Shown here: piece by piece, positions 57,188 through 64,000 of the stretch
Layout of the letters: each line of letters starts with the position of its first letter
How positions within the stretch are numbered: position 1 is the stretch's first letter
NCBI GenBank assembly: GCA_963704995.1
Contig: CAVPIM010000009.1
Span: 1,116,001 to 1,180,000, forward strand
Length of the DNA: 64,000 nucleotides
Direction of reading: 5' to 3'
Source of the DNA: RYN-230 sp963704995
GTDB lineage: Bacteria > Actinomycetota > Actinomycetes > Streptosporangiales > Streptosporangiaceae
Position numbers and translations under genes: made by a program
Notes under the pieces: generated by a model
Seen by the model: the letters and a program-made list of their open reading frames with translations, nothing else
The model's database searches: none
Told to the model about the DNA's origin: nothing

Positions 57188-57229
57188 TCGCGATACATCT
57201 TGACTTCCGGTCAACGCGATATATCGTAT
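57188..57229 (+). promoter_or_regulatory. Promoter/operator of DUF4097-PadR unit
   Basis: Two TCGCGATA[CT]ATC-like words (57188-57199 and about 57214-57226) flank the palindrome TTGACTTCCGGTCAA (57200-57214). TTGACT can be the -35 box and an ATATC/TATCGT word near 57221-57227 the -10. The AT-rich ATATATCG motif in GC-rich DNA is typical of the operators of PadR regulators paired with DUF4097 genes, so autoregulation by the PadR below is likely. Confidence 0.65.
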
Positions 57230-57277
57230 GAGTGCTGGGATGCCTGGCCGCCGGGCCGGGGTGGAAAGGATCACGAC

Positions 57278-58143
57278 ATGCCGCGCTGGACCGTTGACGC
57301 TCCCGCCACGTACGACTTCGACCGGGTGGACACGCTGCGGGTCCGCGCCATCGGCGGCACGGTGGCGGTGCTCAGCACCGGCGACCGGGCCTGCCTGGAC
57401 ATCGCCGGGCGTGACCGGCCAGCCGCTGGTGGTGAGCCACTCCGACGGCACCCTCACGGTCAGCTACGAGGACCTGAGCTGGGATGGCCTGCTCGGCTGG
57501 CTGCGCCCGGACCGGACCGCGGCCACCATCACCATCACCGTGCCGAAGGACTGCCCGGTCCAGCTGGGCGTGGTCACCGCGAGCGCCGATCGTGTCCGGG
57601 ATCTCCGCGGCGACCTCGGTGAAGAGCGTGTCCGGGGGCATCACCCTGGACGGCGTGACCGGGGCGGTGGACGCCCGGACGGTGTCCGGCGACATCGAGG
57701 CCCAGGGCCTCGGCGGCACGATCGGGTTCAACTCGGTGTCCGGCGACCTCACCCTGGCCGATGGCTCAGTGGACCGGCTGGACGCCAAGACGGTGAGCGG
57801 GCGGGTCACCGCGGACATCGACCTCGACCAGGACGCGGCGCTGCGGGTGGCCACCGTCTCCGGGCCGGTCGCGATCCGGCTGCCCGCCGACGCCCGCGCC
57901 CGGGTGGACCTGCGGTCCACCACCGGCCAGGTGCTGAGCGAGTTCCCGGGCCTGCGGCACAGCGAGATGCCCGGCGCGAGCACCCTCAGCGGCGACCTGT
58001 GCCCCGGGGAGACGCTGCCGGGGCCGGGAGGACATCCCGGCGTGGTCCGGGTCAGCACCATGTCCGGCCAGGTCACGCTGCTGCAGCGGGGCCAGGCCGG
58101 ACCGCCGCAGGCGGCGGCCGGCGCGGCGGGGGGCAGCCGATGA
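57278..58143 (+). CDS. DUF4097 beta-strand repeat protein, interrupted by two apparent frameshifts
   Basis: From the ATG at 57278 (GAAAGGA upstream) the protein starts MPRWTVDAPATYDFDRVDTLRV. It shifts frame at about 57405-57412, reading VTGQPLVVSHSDGTLTVSYED, and again at about 57583-57595, reading IVSGISAATSVKSVSGGITLDG to the stop at 58143. The joined product is about 288 residues of repeating short beta strands with SVSG/TVSG words roughly every 20 residues, the DUF4097 right-handed beta-helix-like pattern. Function unknown; the family is often beside PadR, which overlaps here by ATGA. No signal peptide or anchor is visible. Confidence 0.75.
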
Positions 58144-58964
58144 GCCCCGTCTTCCGGCACGGCAGGCTCCGGCTGTACCTGCTCAAGCTGCTCGACGAGT
58201 CGCCCCGGCACGGGTACGAGGTGATCCGGCTGCTCCAGGACCGGTTCATGGGCGTCTACGCCCCCTCCCCCGGGACCATCTACCCGCGGCTGGCCCGGCT
58301 CGAGGAAGAGGGCCTGGTCACCCACGACGAGGCCGACGGGCGGAAGGTGTACCGGATCACCGACAAGGGCCGGGAGGAACTCCGCAACCGCGCCGATGAC
58401 CTCAGCGAACTGGAGGACGAGATCACCGCGTCGGTCCGGGACATCGCCCGTGAGGTCACCGAGGATGTCCGGCAGACCGTGCGCAACCTGCGCGAGGAAC
58501 TGACCTTTGCCGCGCGGGACATGCACCGGCGCGGAACCCCGCCCCCGCCGCCGCGCGGCGGCGGCCGGGTGCCGCGCGACGGCGGGGCGCCGGGGGGATC
58601 AGGCTGGGCCGATCCCGGGACCTACCGCGACCTGGAACAGCTGGCCCGCCGGTTCACCCGGGAACTGCGGGCCGCCGCGACCCAGGCCCAGGCGGTGAGT
58701 GAGGACGCCGTCGGTGACCTGCGGACGATCCTGGACGACGCGCTGGACCGGATCAAGGCCGAGGTCTTCGGCGGCCTGGATGCCCCCCGGCCGGGCCCGG
58801 CCCGGCCGGATGCCCCCCGGCCGGTGCCCCGGACCCCGCCCGGCCAGGCGCCGGCGAGGCGGACGGACCCCCCGGCGGGCACAGCGAGCCCGGCGGCCCC
58901 CGCTGAAAAGCGTTCGCGGATCGGGCACCAGGGCGTGAAGATAGGCTCTTATCTCGTTCCGTGA
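58140..58964 (+). CDS. PadR-family transcriptional regulator with long C-terminal extension
   Basis: A 274-residue regulator. Residues 1-80 are the PadR winged helix: LYLLKLLDESPRHGYEVIRLL, PSPGTIYPRLARLEEEGLV, KVYRITDKGREEL. The remaining part is unusual: a charged helical stretch (SVRDIAREVTEDVRQTVRN), a Gly/Pro/Arg linker, a second helical block around YRDLEQLARRFTREL and a Pro-rich tail. The start overlaps the DUF4097 stop (ATGA). It probably binds the ATATATCG region at 57188-57229. Confidence 0.88.
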   Translation: MSPVFRHGRLRLYLLKLLDESPRHGYEVIRLLQDRFMGVYAPSPGTIYPRLARLEEEGLVTHDEADGRKVYRITDKGREELRNRADDLSELEDEITASVRDIAREVTEDVRQTVRNLREELTFAARDMHRRGTPPPPPRGGGRVPRDGGAPGGSGWADPGTYRDLEQLARRFTRELRAAATQAQAVSEDAVGDLRTILDDALDRIKAEVFGGLDAPRPGPARPDAPRPVPRTPPGQAPARRTDPPAGTASPAAPAEKRSRIGHQGVKIGSYLVP

Positions 58965-59023
58965 TCGCCGTGGTGCTGATCGCCGGCGGACCGGCCCAGT
59001 CCCCGATCAGGAGGTACATGGTG

Positions 59024-60232
59024 ATGGTGCCGCAGGCCAGCAGGCTGAACAACGTCCGGTATGACATCCGCGGCCCGGTGCTGCGCCGGGCCCGGCAGCT
59101 GGAGGCCGAAGGGCACCGGATCCTCAAGCTCAACATCGGCAACACGGCACCGTTCGGGCTGATGGCCCCCGACAGCGTGGTGACCGAGCTGGTCCAGAAC
59201 ATCGGCGAGGCCCAGGGCTACAGCGACGCCCGGGGCATCCACTCGGCCCGGCTGGCGGTGTCGCAGTACTACACCACGCTGGGCGTGCCCGACGTCGGCC
59301 CGGACGACGTCTATCTCGGCAACGGGGTGTCCGAGCTCATCGTGATGGCCCTCCAGGCCCTGCTGGACCCGGGCGACGAGGTCCTCGTGCCCAGCCCCGA
59401 CTACCCGCTGTGGACGGGTGCGGTGATCCTGTGCGGCGCCCGGGCCGCGCATTACCGCTGTGACGAGCAGAGCGGCTGGCAGCCCGACCTGGACGACGTG
59501 GCCTCGAAGATCACCAAGGACACCCGGGCCCTGGTGATCATCAACCCGAACAACCCGACCGGGGCGGTGTACTCCCGGGAGACCCTGCTCGGCCTGCTCG
59601 ACCTGGCCCGGCGGCACGGCCTGCTGGTGCTGGCCGACGAGATCTACGACAAGATCCTCTACGACGGCGCGGCGCACGAATCGACCGCGGCGCTCGCCCC
59701 CGACCTCGTCGTGCTGACCCTGTCCGGGCTGTCGAAGACGTACCGCGCGCCCGGTTTCCGGACCGGCTGGCTGCTGGTCAGCGGCCCGCGCCGGGAGGCG
59801 GCGGGCTACCTCGAGGGCCTCGAGCTGCTGGCCAACATGCGGATGTGCCCCAACGTGCCCAGCCAGTACGCGATCCAGGCCGCGCTGGGCGGCCCGCAGA
59901 GCATCACCGCCCTGCTGCAGCCCGGCGGCAGGCTGCGCGACCAGCGTGACCACGCCTGGCAGAAGCTGAACGAGATCCCTGGCGTGGACTGCGTCAAGCC
60001 GCAGGGCGCCCTGTACGTGTTCCCCCGGCTCGACCCGGACGTCCACAAGATCTCCGACGACCAGCAGCTGGTCATCGACCTGCTGGAGCAGCAGCACCTG
60101 CTGCTCACCCACGGCACCGGGTTCAACCTGGACACCCCCGACCACCTGCGGATGGTGTTCCTGGCCGGGATCGACGTGCTGGACGACGCGATCGGGCGGC
60201 TGGGCACGTTCCTGGAGACCTACCAGCAGTAA
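59024..60232 (+). CDS. alaA: AlaA-like glutamate-pyruvate aminotransferase
   Basis: A 402-residue fold-type I PLP enzyme. LNNVRYDIRGPVLRRARQLE (about 8), LKLNIGNTAPFG (about 35), GYSDARGIHSARLAVSQYY, VYLGNGVSELIVMALQALL, PSPDYPLW, IINPNNPTGAVYS, the Lys in LSGLSKTYRAPGFRTGW (about 240) and LTHGTGFN match the AlaA group. ATG at 59024 has a 9-base gap to AGGAGG; ATG 59018 has a 3-base gap. It follows padR by 59 bases but is probably independent. Confidence 0.9.
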   Translation: MVPQASRLNNVRYDIRGPVLRRARQLEAEGHRILKLNIGNTAPFGLMAPDSVVTELVQNIGEAQGYSDARGIHSARLAVSQYYTTLGVPDVGPDDVYLGNGVSELIVMALQALLDPGDEVLVPSPDYPLWTGAVILCGARAAHYRCDEQSGWQPDLDDVASKITKDTRALVIINPNNPTGAVYSRETLLGLLDLARRHGLLVLADEIYDKILYDGAAHESTAALAPDLVVLTLSGLSKTYRAPGFRTGWLLVSGPRREAAGYLEGLELLANMRMCPNVPSQYAIQAALGGPQSITALLQPGGRLRDQRDHAWQKLNEIPGVDCVKPQGALYVFPRLDPDVHKISDDQQLVIDLLEQQHLLLTHGTGFNLDTPDHLRMVFLAGIDVLDDAIGRLGTFLETYQQ

Positions 60233-60281
60233 GGAGCGCCCGGCGGCCCGGAGCCGGCCGCGGCGGACCTGGCCCGCTCGG

Positions 60282-61250
60282 CTAGGCGGTGAACACGGCC
60301 TTGCCGAACAGGTCACCCGCGATCATCGCGGCGAAGCCGTCCTTAGCCTGCTCCAGCGGCATGGTCCGGTCGATCCTGGGCCGCACGCCGGTCTGCCCGA
60401 GGAACACGGCCAGCCGTTCCAGCTCGTCACGGGTGCCCATGGTCGAGCCGGCCACCGACAGCTGGAGGAAGAAGACCCGGTTGAGGTCGGCCGGCGGCAC
60501 GGCGCCGCTGGTCGCGCCGCAGACCACGATCCGCCCCCCGGGCTTGAGCGCGCGCAGCGAGTGGGCCCAGGTGGCCTCGCCCACCGATTCCATCACCGCG
60601 TCGACACGCTCCGGCAGCCTGGCCCCGGCCGGGAAGACCTGGTCGGCGCCGAGTTCCAGGGCGCGTTCCCGTTTGCGCTCATCGCGGCTGGTCGCCCAGA
60701 CGCGGAAGCCCGCGGCGCGCCCGATCACGATGAGAGCGGTGGCGACACCGCCGCCCGCCCCCTGGACCAGGATCGTGGCCCCGGGCTGCAGGCCCGACTT
60801 GGTGAACAGCATGCGGTAGGCGGTCAGGTACGCCGTGGGCAGGCAGGCGGCCTCGGGGAAGGACAGGGCCGCGGGCTTGGGCACCAGGTTGCGCCGGGGC
60901 ACCGCGACCCGGGTGGCGAACGTGCCGTCGTAGCGCTCAGAGAGCAGCGACCGGCGCGGGTCGAGCGTCTCGTCCCCGCCCGCGACGGCCGGGTCGCCGA
61001 TCACCGCGTGCACGATCACGTCGCGGCCGTCCTCATCCACCCCGGCCGCGTCACAGCCGAGCACGATGGGCAGCCGGTCCGCCGACATGCCCACGCCGCG
61101 CAGGGTCCAGACGTCGTGGTGGTTGAGCGCCGCGGCCCGCACGGTCACCGTGGTCCACCCGTCCGGGGGCGAGGGATCCGGGTACTCGCCTAGCTCCAGC
61201 CCGCTCAGCGGATCATCAGCGTCGAGGCGTGCGGCAGTGACTGCGAACAT
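60282..61250 (-). CDS. Zinc-independent MDR-family alcohol dehydrogenase/quinone oxidoreductase
   Basis: A 322-residue medium-chain dehydrogenase. The GroES-like part contains AAALNHHDVWTLRG and VLGCDAAGV; the NADP Rossmann turn is VQGAGGGVATALIVIGRAAG (about 160), with LELGADQVFPAG and LKPGGRIVVCGATSG after it. The structural-zinc Cys cluster is missing, so a quinone reductase/enoyl reductase type is more likely than a zinc ADH. Substrate unknown. Convergent with alaA. Confidence 0.87.
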   Translation of the reverse strand: MFAVTAARLDADDPLSGLELGEYPDPSPPDGWTTVTVRAAALNHHDVWTLRGVGMSADRLPIVLGCDAAGVDEDGRDVIVHAVIGDPAVAGGDETLDPRRSLLSERYDGTFATRVAVPRRNLVPKPAALSFPEAACLPTAYLTAYRMLFTKSGLQPGATILVQGAGGGVATALIVIGRAAGFRVWATSRDERKRERALELGADQVFPAGARLPERVDAVMESVGEATWAHSLRALKPGGRIVVCGATSGAVPPADLNRVFFLQLSVAGSTMGTRDELERLAVFLGQTGVRPRIDRTMPLEQAKDGFAAMIAGDLFGKAVFTA

Positions 61251-61466
61251 GGGCGCACCCTAACGCCTGGTGCTGCCCGGCGGATGATCTGGGGCGGCCC
61301 GGGTGCTGATCCGGCCCCGCCGCCCGGCGGCCCGGGACCGCATCGCTACACTAAGCTACCAAGCAGTACGGGCGACCCGGCGGAAGGCCCGGCCGGGACG
61401 GACGGTCTGTGCCATACTCGGTGCGGGGAAGCGGACCCCCTGTCCCCCTGCAGCTGAAGGACTGGA

Positions 61467-62039
61467 GTGGATCTCACCTCCTATGCCGAGCTGGCCATGC
61501 GCTTGGTTAACACAAGCGAGGCCAGCGGCGGCCGCCAGGATGAGCTCGCCACCGTGGAGGCCTATCGTGCCCTCATGGCGGACCGGGCTGCCTTGTGTGC
61601 CCGGGCTACCGCGGCTGATCTTGACGCGCTGCGGGAGCTGCGGTCCCAGCTCCGGCTGATCTTCTTGGCCTGCGCCGCGGACGACGGGGACGCGGCGGCA
61701 GCCCGGCTGAACGCGCTGCTCGCCCGGCACCCCATCCACCCCGAGATCGCCCGGCACGACAACGGAACCTGGCACCTGCATCACGCGGACAGCGGGTCGG
61801 TCGCGGACCGGTACGCGGCGGGCGCCGTGCTGGGGCTGACCATGGTGATCACCAGCCTGGGCACCGACCGGCTGCGCCGCTGCGAGGCCCCGTCCTGCCC
61901 GCACATGCTGGTGGACATGACTCCCGACCGGTCGCAGGCCTACTGCGGTGACCGCTGCGCGGCCAAGGCGAGCGTGACCGCGCTGCACGCGCGCCGGCGC
62001 GCCCCCGGGAACGAGAAGGCGTCCACCGCGGCGGTCTAG
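61467..62039 (+). CDS. ABATE/CGNR zinc-finger protein
   Basis: A 190-residue putative regulator. The N-terminal ABATE domain (MDLTSYAELAMRLVNTSEA) is followed by helices and a C-terminal zinc finger RCEAPSCPHMLVDMTPDRSQAYCGDRC (residues about 135-160, in pieces), with the family CGNRC reading CGDRC, then a basic ARRR tail. GTG start at 61467 with AAGGA upstream. Members are thought to bind DNA and sense stress; the target is unknown. Confidence 0.82.
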   Translation: MDLTSYAELAMRLVNTSEASGGRQDELATVEAYRALMADRAALCARATAADLDALRELRSQLRLIFLACAADDGDAAAARLNALLARHPIHPEIARHDNGTWHLHHADSGSVADRYAAGAVLGLTMVITSLGTDRLRRCEAPSCPHMLVDMTPDRSQAYCGDRCAAKASVTALHARRRAPGNEKASTAAV

Positions 62040-62270
62040 CCGACGGATTTCTGGCTCCGGGATTCACTTCTGTTTCCATGTTTCCCGTCCGTTACACGGG
62101 TGACCCGCCCGTAAATGGACAGCGGCACGTGTCCTGGCGTGGACTGATCGTGATCCGCGTTACCGAAATGAAGCCGCTGCCTTCTTCTCAGGCTGTTTGA
62201 CGATCATTACCATGGGCCTACTCACAGGCCGTATGGCCCACGTATGCGGACCCGAAAGAAGGTTCGGACC

Positions 62271-63938
62271 ATGTCAACTGAGTCCGTAGCGGCTACTCCG
62301 ACTGCACCGTCGGATGTCGGCCTCAAACGAGAGATGGGGCTGATCGGCGCCACCTGGGCGTCCGAGACCTCCATTATCGGCTCGGGCTGGCTGTTCGGAG
62401 CGCTCTACGCCTCCCAGGCCGCCGGGCCGATCGCCCTGCTGGGCTGGGTTATCGGGGGCATCGCGGTCATCTTCCTGGCCCTGGTGCACGCCGAACTGGG
62501 CGGGATGTACCCCGTCTCCGGCGGCACGGCGAGGTTCCCCCACCTCGCGTACGGCAGCGTGGCTGGTATCTCCTTCGGCTTCTTCTCCTGGGTACAGGCC
62601 ATCACGGTGGCCCCCATCGAGTGCTTTGCGGTGATGCAGTACGGGTCGTACTACTGGCACGGCCTGTTCGACGTCAACGCGAACGGCGGGAAGGGCAACG
62701 TCACCGGGCTCGGCTTCGCGATGACGGTCGTCCTCATGGTGATCTTCACCGCGCTGAACTTCCTGGCCATGCGCATCTTCAGCAAGGTCAACGCGGGCAT
62801 CACCTGGTGGAAGGTGGCCATCCCGGTCCTGACCATCATCGTGATGCTGTTCAAGTTCCACGGCGGCAACTTCAGCGCGCACGGGGGCTTCAACCCCTAC
62901 GGCTGGAAGGCCCTGTTCGCGGCGATCCCGTCCGCGGGCATCGTGTTCGCCTACCTCGGCTTCGAGCAGGCCGACCAGCTGGCGGCCGAGATCAAGAACC
63001 CGCAGAAGAACCTGCCCCGGGCCATCCTGCTGGCCACCTTCATCGGCATCATCATCTACGTCATGCTGCAGGTGGTGTTCATCGGCGCGATGCCGAGCAG
63101 CCAGCTCGCCCACGGGTGGTCGAAGATCAGCGACCCGAACATCCTGGCCGGGCCGTTCGCCGGGCTGGCCGGGCTGGCCGGCCTCGCCTGGCTGGCCGTG
63201 GTCCTGCGGATCGACGCGTTCGTCTCCCCGTTCGGCACCGGCCTCATTTACCAGACCTCGAGTTCGCGGGTTGGGTACGGCCTGGGCCGCAACCGCTACT
63301 TCCCGCAGTTCTTCACCAACGTGGACAGGAACGGCGTCCCGTGGATCAGCCTGCTCGTCGCCTTCGCGGCCGGGCTGCTCTTCCTGCTGCCGTTCCCGAG
63401 CTGGCACTCGCTGGTGGGCCTGGTTACCGGGGCTAGCGTGCTCATGTACGCGGGCGCCCCGCTGGCCATGGGCGCATTCCGCCGGCAGGTCCCCGAGGCC
63501 GACCGGCCCTACCGGGTGCCCGCGGGTGAGGTGGTCGCCCCGCTCGCGTTCATCATCGCCAACATGCTGATCTACTGGTCAGGCCTCGAGGTGATCTGGA
63601 AGCTCGGCGTGGTGATCGTGATCGGCTACGTGCTGATCGGCATCTGCATGGTCTTCGACGAGAACCGGCCGCCGCTGGACTGGAAGTCGGCGCAGTGGCT
63701 GCCGGTCTACCTGATCGGCATGGGCATCATCTCCTGGCAGGGCCAGTACAGCGGGGGCGCCGTGGCGGCACCGCTGAACACCGGCCGCATCCCGTTCTGG
63801 TGGGACATGCTGGTCGTGGCCGCGTTCAGCCTGATCATCTACTTCTGGGCGATGGCCACCCGGCTGCCCAAGGCGGAGATGCTCAACCTGGTCGAGCGGC
63901 AGTCCGGTATCGAGCCGCCCGAGCGGAGCGCGGCCTGA
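62271..63938 (+). CDS. APC-superfamily amino acid permease
   Basis: A 555-residue membrane protein with 12 or more hydrophobic segments. LKREMGLIGATWASETSIIGSGWLFG opens helix 1 with the unwound substrate site; GFEQADQLAAEIKNPQKNLPRAIL (about 235) is the classic APC helix-6/7 loop. GVPWISLLVAFAAGLLFLLPF continues and the C-terminal part has four more helices. ATG at 62271 follows GAAGG; the frame from 62244 adds a basic leader. The 230-base region upstream (62040-62270) holds its promoter. Substrate unknown. Confidence 0.9.
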   Translation: MSTESVAATPTAPSDVGLKREMGLIGATWASETSIIGSGWLFGALYASQAAGPIALLGWVIGGIAVIFLALVHAELGGMYPVSGGTARFPHLAYGSVAGISFGFFSWVQAITVAPIECFAVMQYGSYYWHGLFDVNANGGKGNVTGLGFAMTVVLMVIFTALNFLAMRIFSKVNAGITWWKVAIPVLTIIVMLFKFHGGNFSAHGGFNPYGWKALFAAIPSAGIVFAYLGFEQADQLAAEIKNPQKNLPRAILLATFIGIIIYVMLQVVFIGAMPSSQLAHGWSKISDPNILAGPFAGLAGLAGLAWLAVVLRIDAFVSPFGTGLIYQTSSSRVGYGLGRNRYFPQFFTNVDRNGVPWISLLVAFAAGLLFLLPFPSWHSLVGLVTGASVLMYAGAPLAMGAFRRQVPEADRPYRVPAGEVVAPLAFIIANMLIYWSGLEVIWKLGVVIVIGYVLIGICMVFDENRPPLDWKSAQWLPVYLIGMGIISWQGQYSGGAVAAPLNTGRIPFWWDMLVVAAFSLIIYFWAMATRLPKAEMLNLVERQSGIEPPERSAA

Positions 63939-63950
63939 CCGCGTAACTCG

Positions 63951-63993
63951 ATAACGAAGACCCCCGGCCCTGGCGGCCGGGGGTCTTCGTTAT
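63951..63993 (+). terminator. 19-bp hairpin terminator after APC permease
   Basis: ATAACGAAGACCCCCGGCC (63951-63969) pairs perfectly with 63975-63993 around CTGGC. Its AACGAAGACC core matches element B at 43297-43306. Confidence 0.88.
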
Positions 63994-64000
63994 CTGGGCG

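Overview
The window is 64 kb of very GC-rich chromosomal DNA from an actinobacterium. Supporting evidence is BldC, the GlgE alpha-glucan pathway, a Kgd-type 2-oxoglutarate enzyme, PadR/DUF4097 and DUF574-type methyltransferase genes, frequent GTG starts and a strong bias to G/C third positions. The gene set suggests a spore-forming or Streptosporangiales/Frankia-like lineage, but the sequence alone does not fix the genus. I see no tRNA, rRNA, CRISPR array, transposase, prophage or plasmid module. It reads as core chromosome with accessory patches.

Layout. 1-2053: 3' part of galactokinase and an M20 amidohydrolase. 2296-6507 (minus): TCA block mdh, icd, a DUF3017 protein and citrate synthase, with a 32-bp tandem repeat between the last two. 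6734-9895: FHA-winged-helix regulator facing a Ser/Thr kinase whose linker and membrane tail are broken by frameshifts. 10040-11119: enoyl-CoA hydratase and bldC. 11464-22090: storage-glucan locus, with glgP divergent from glgE-treS-mak-glgB. 22174-27731: TauE-type exporter, membrane protein, NUDIX-NYN fusion, SppA protease, flavin reductase, DUF574 methyltransferase. 28171-35730: histidine utilisation (hutI; hutU-M20 hydrolase-hutF), split by a dioxygenase/MarR divergon. 35960-39558: compatible-solute ABC importer. 39866-46272: VIT-family transporter, then a poorly understood locus (GDP-mannose dehydratase, GT4, two methyltransferases, an alpha/alpha-toroid protein, 3Fe-4S ferredoxin). 46282-53018: MntP-like pump, VOC protein, serpin, aminotransferase, nitrilase, BlaI-like repressor, DedA, GST-like protein. 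53105-57151: kgd plus a small DUF6104-type gene. 57188-64000: DUF4097/PadR pair, AlaA-like aminotransferase, MDR oxidoreductase, CGNR protein, APC permease and its terminator.

How they work together. TreS makes maltose from trehalose, Mak phosphorylates it, GlgE polymerises maltose-1-phosphate, GlgB branches the product, and GlgP across the divergent promoter degrades it. HutU, HutI and HutF with the embedded M20 hydrolase would take urocanate to glutamate. The two TCA blocks (mdh-icd-gltA and kgd) cover four steps of the cycle.

Two themes stand out. (1) Several genes that should be intact carry single-base frameshifts: gltA once, kgd twice, the DUF4097 gene twice, the kinase linker two or three times. 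This pattern points to sequence error at least as strongly as to biology. (2) Gene ends and convergent intergenic gaps hold short tandem duplications and related hairpins, including two homologous 24-bp-stem hairpins and a dispersed TCCGCAACGARGACC element.
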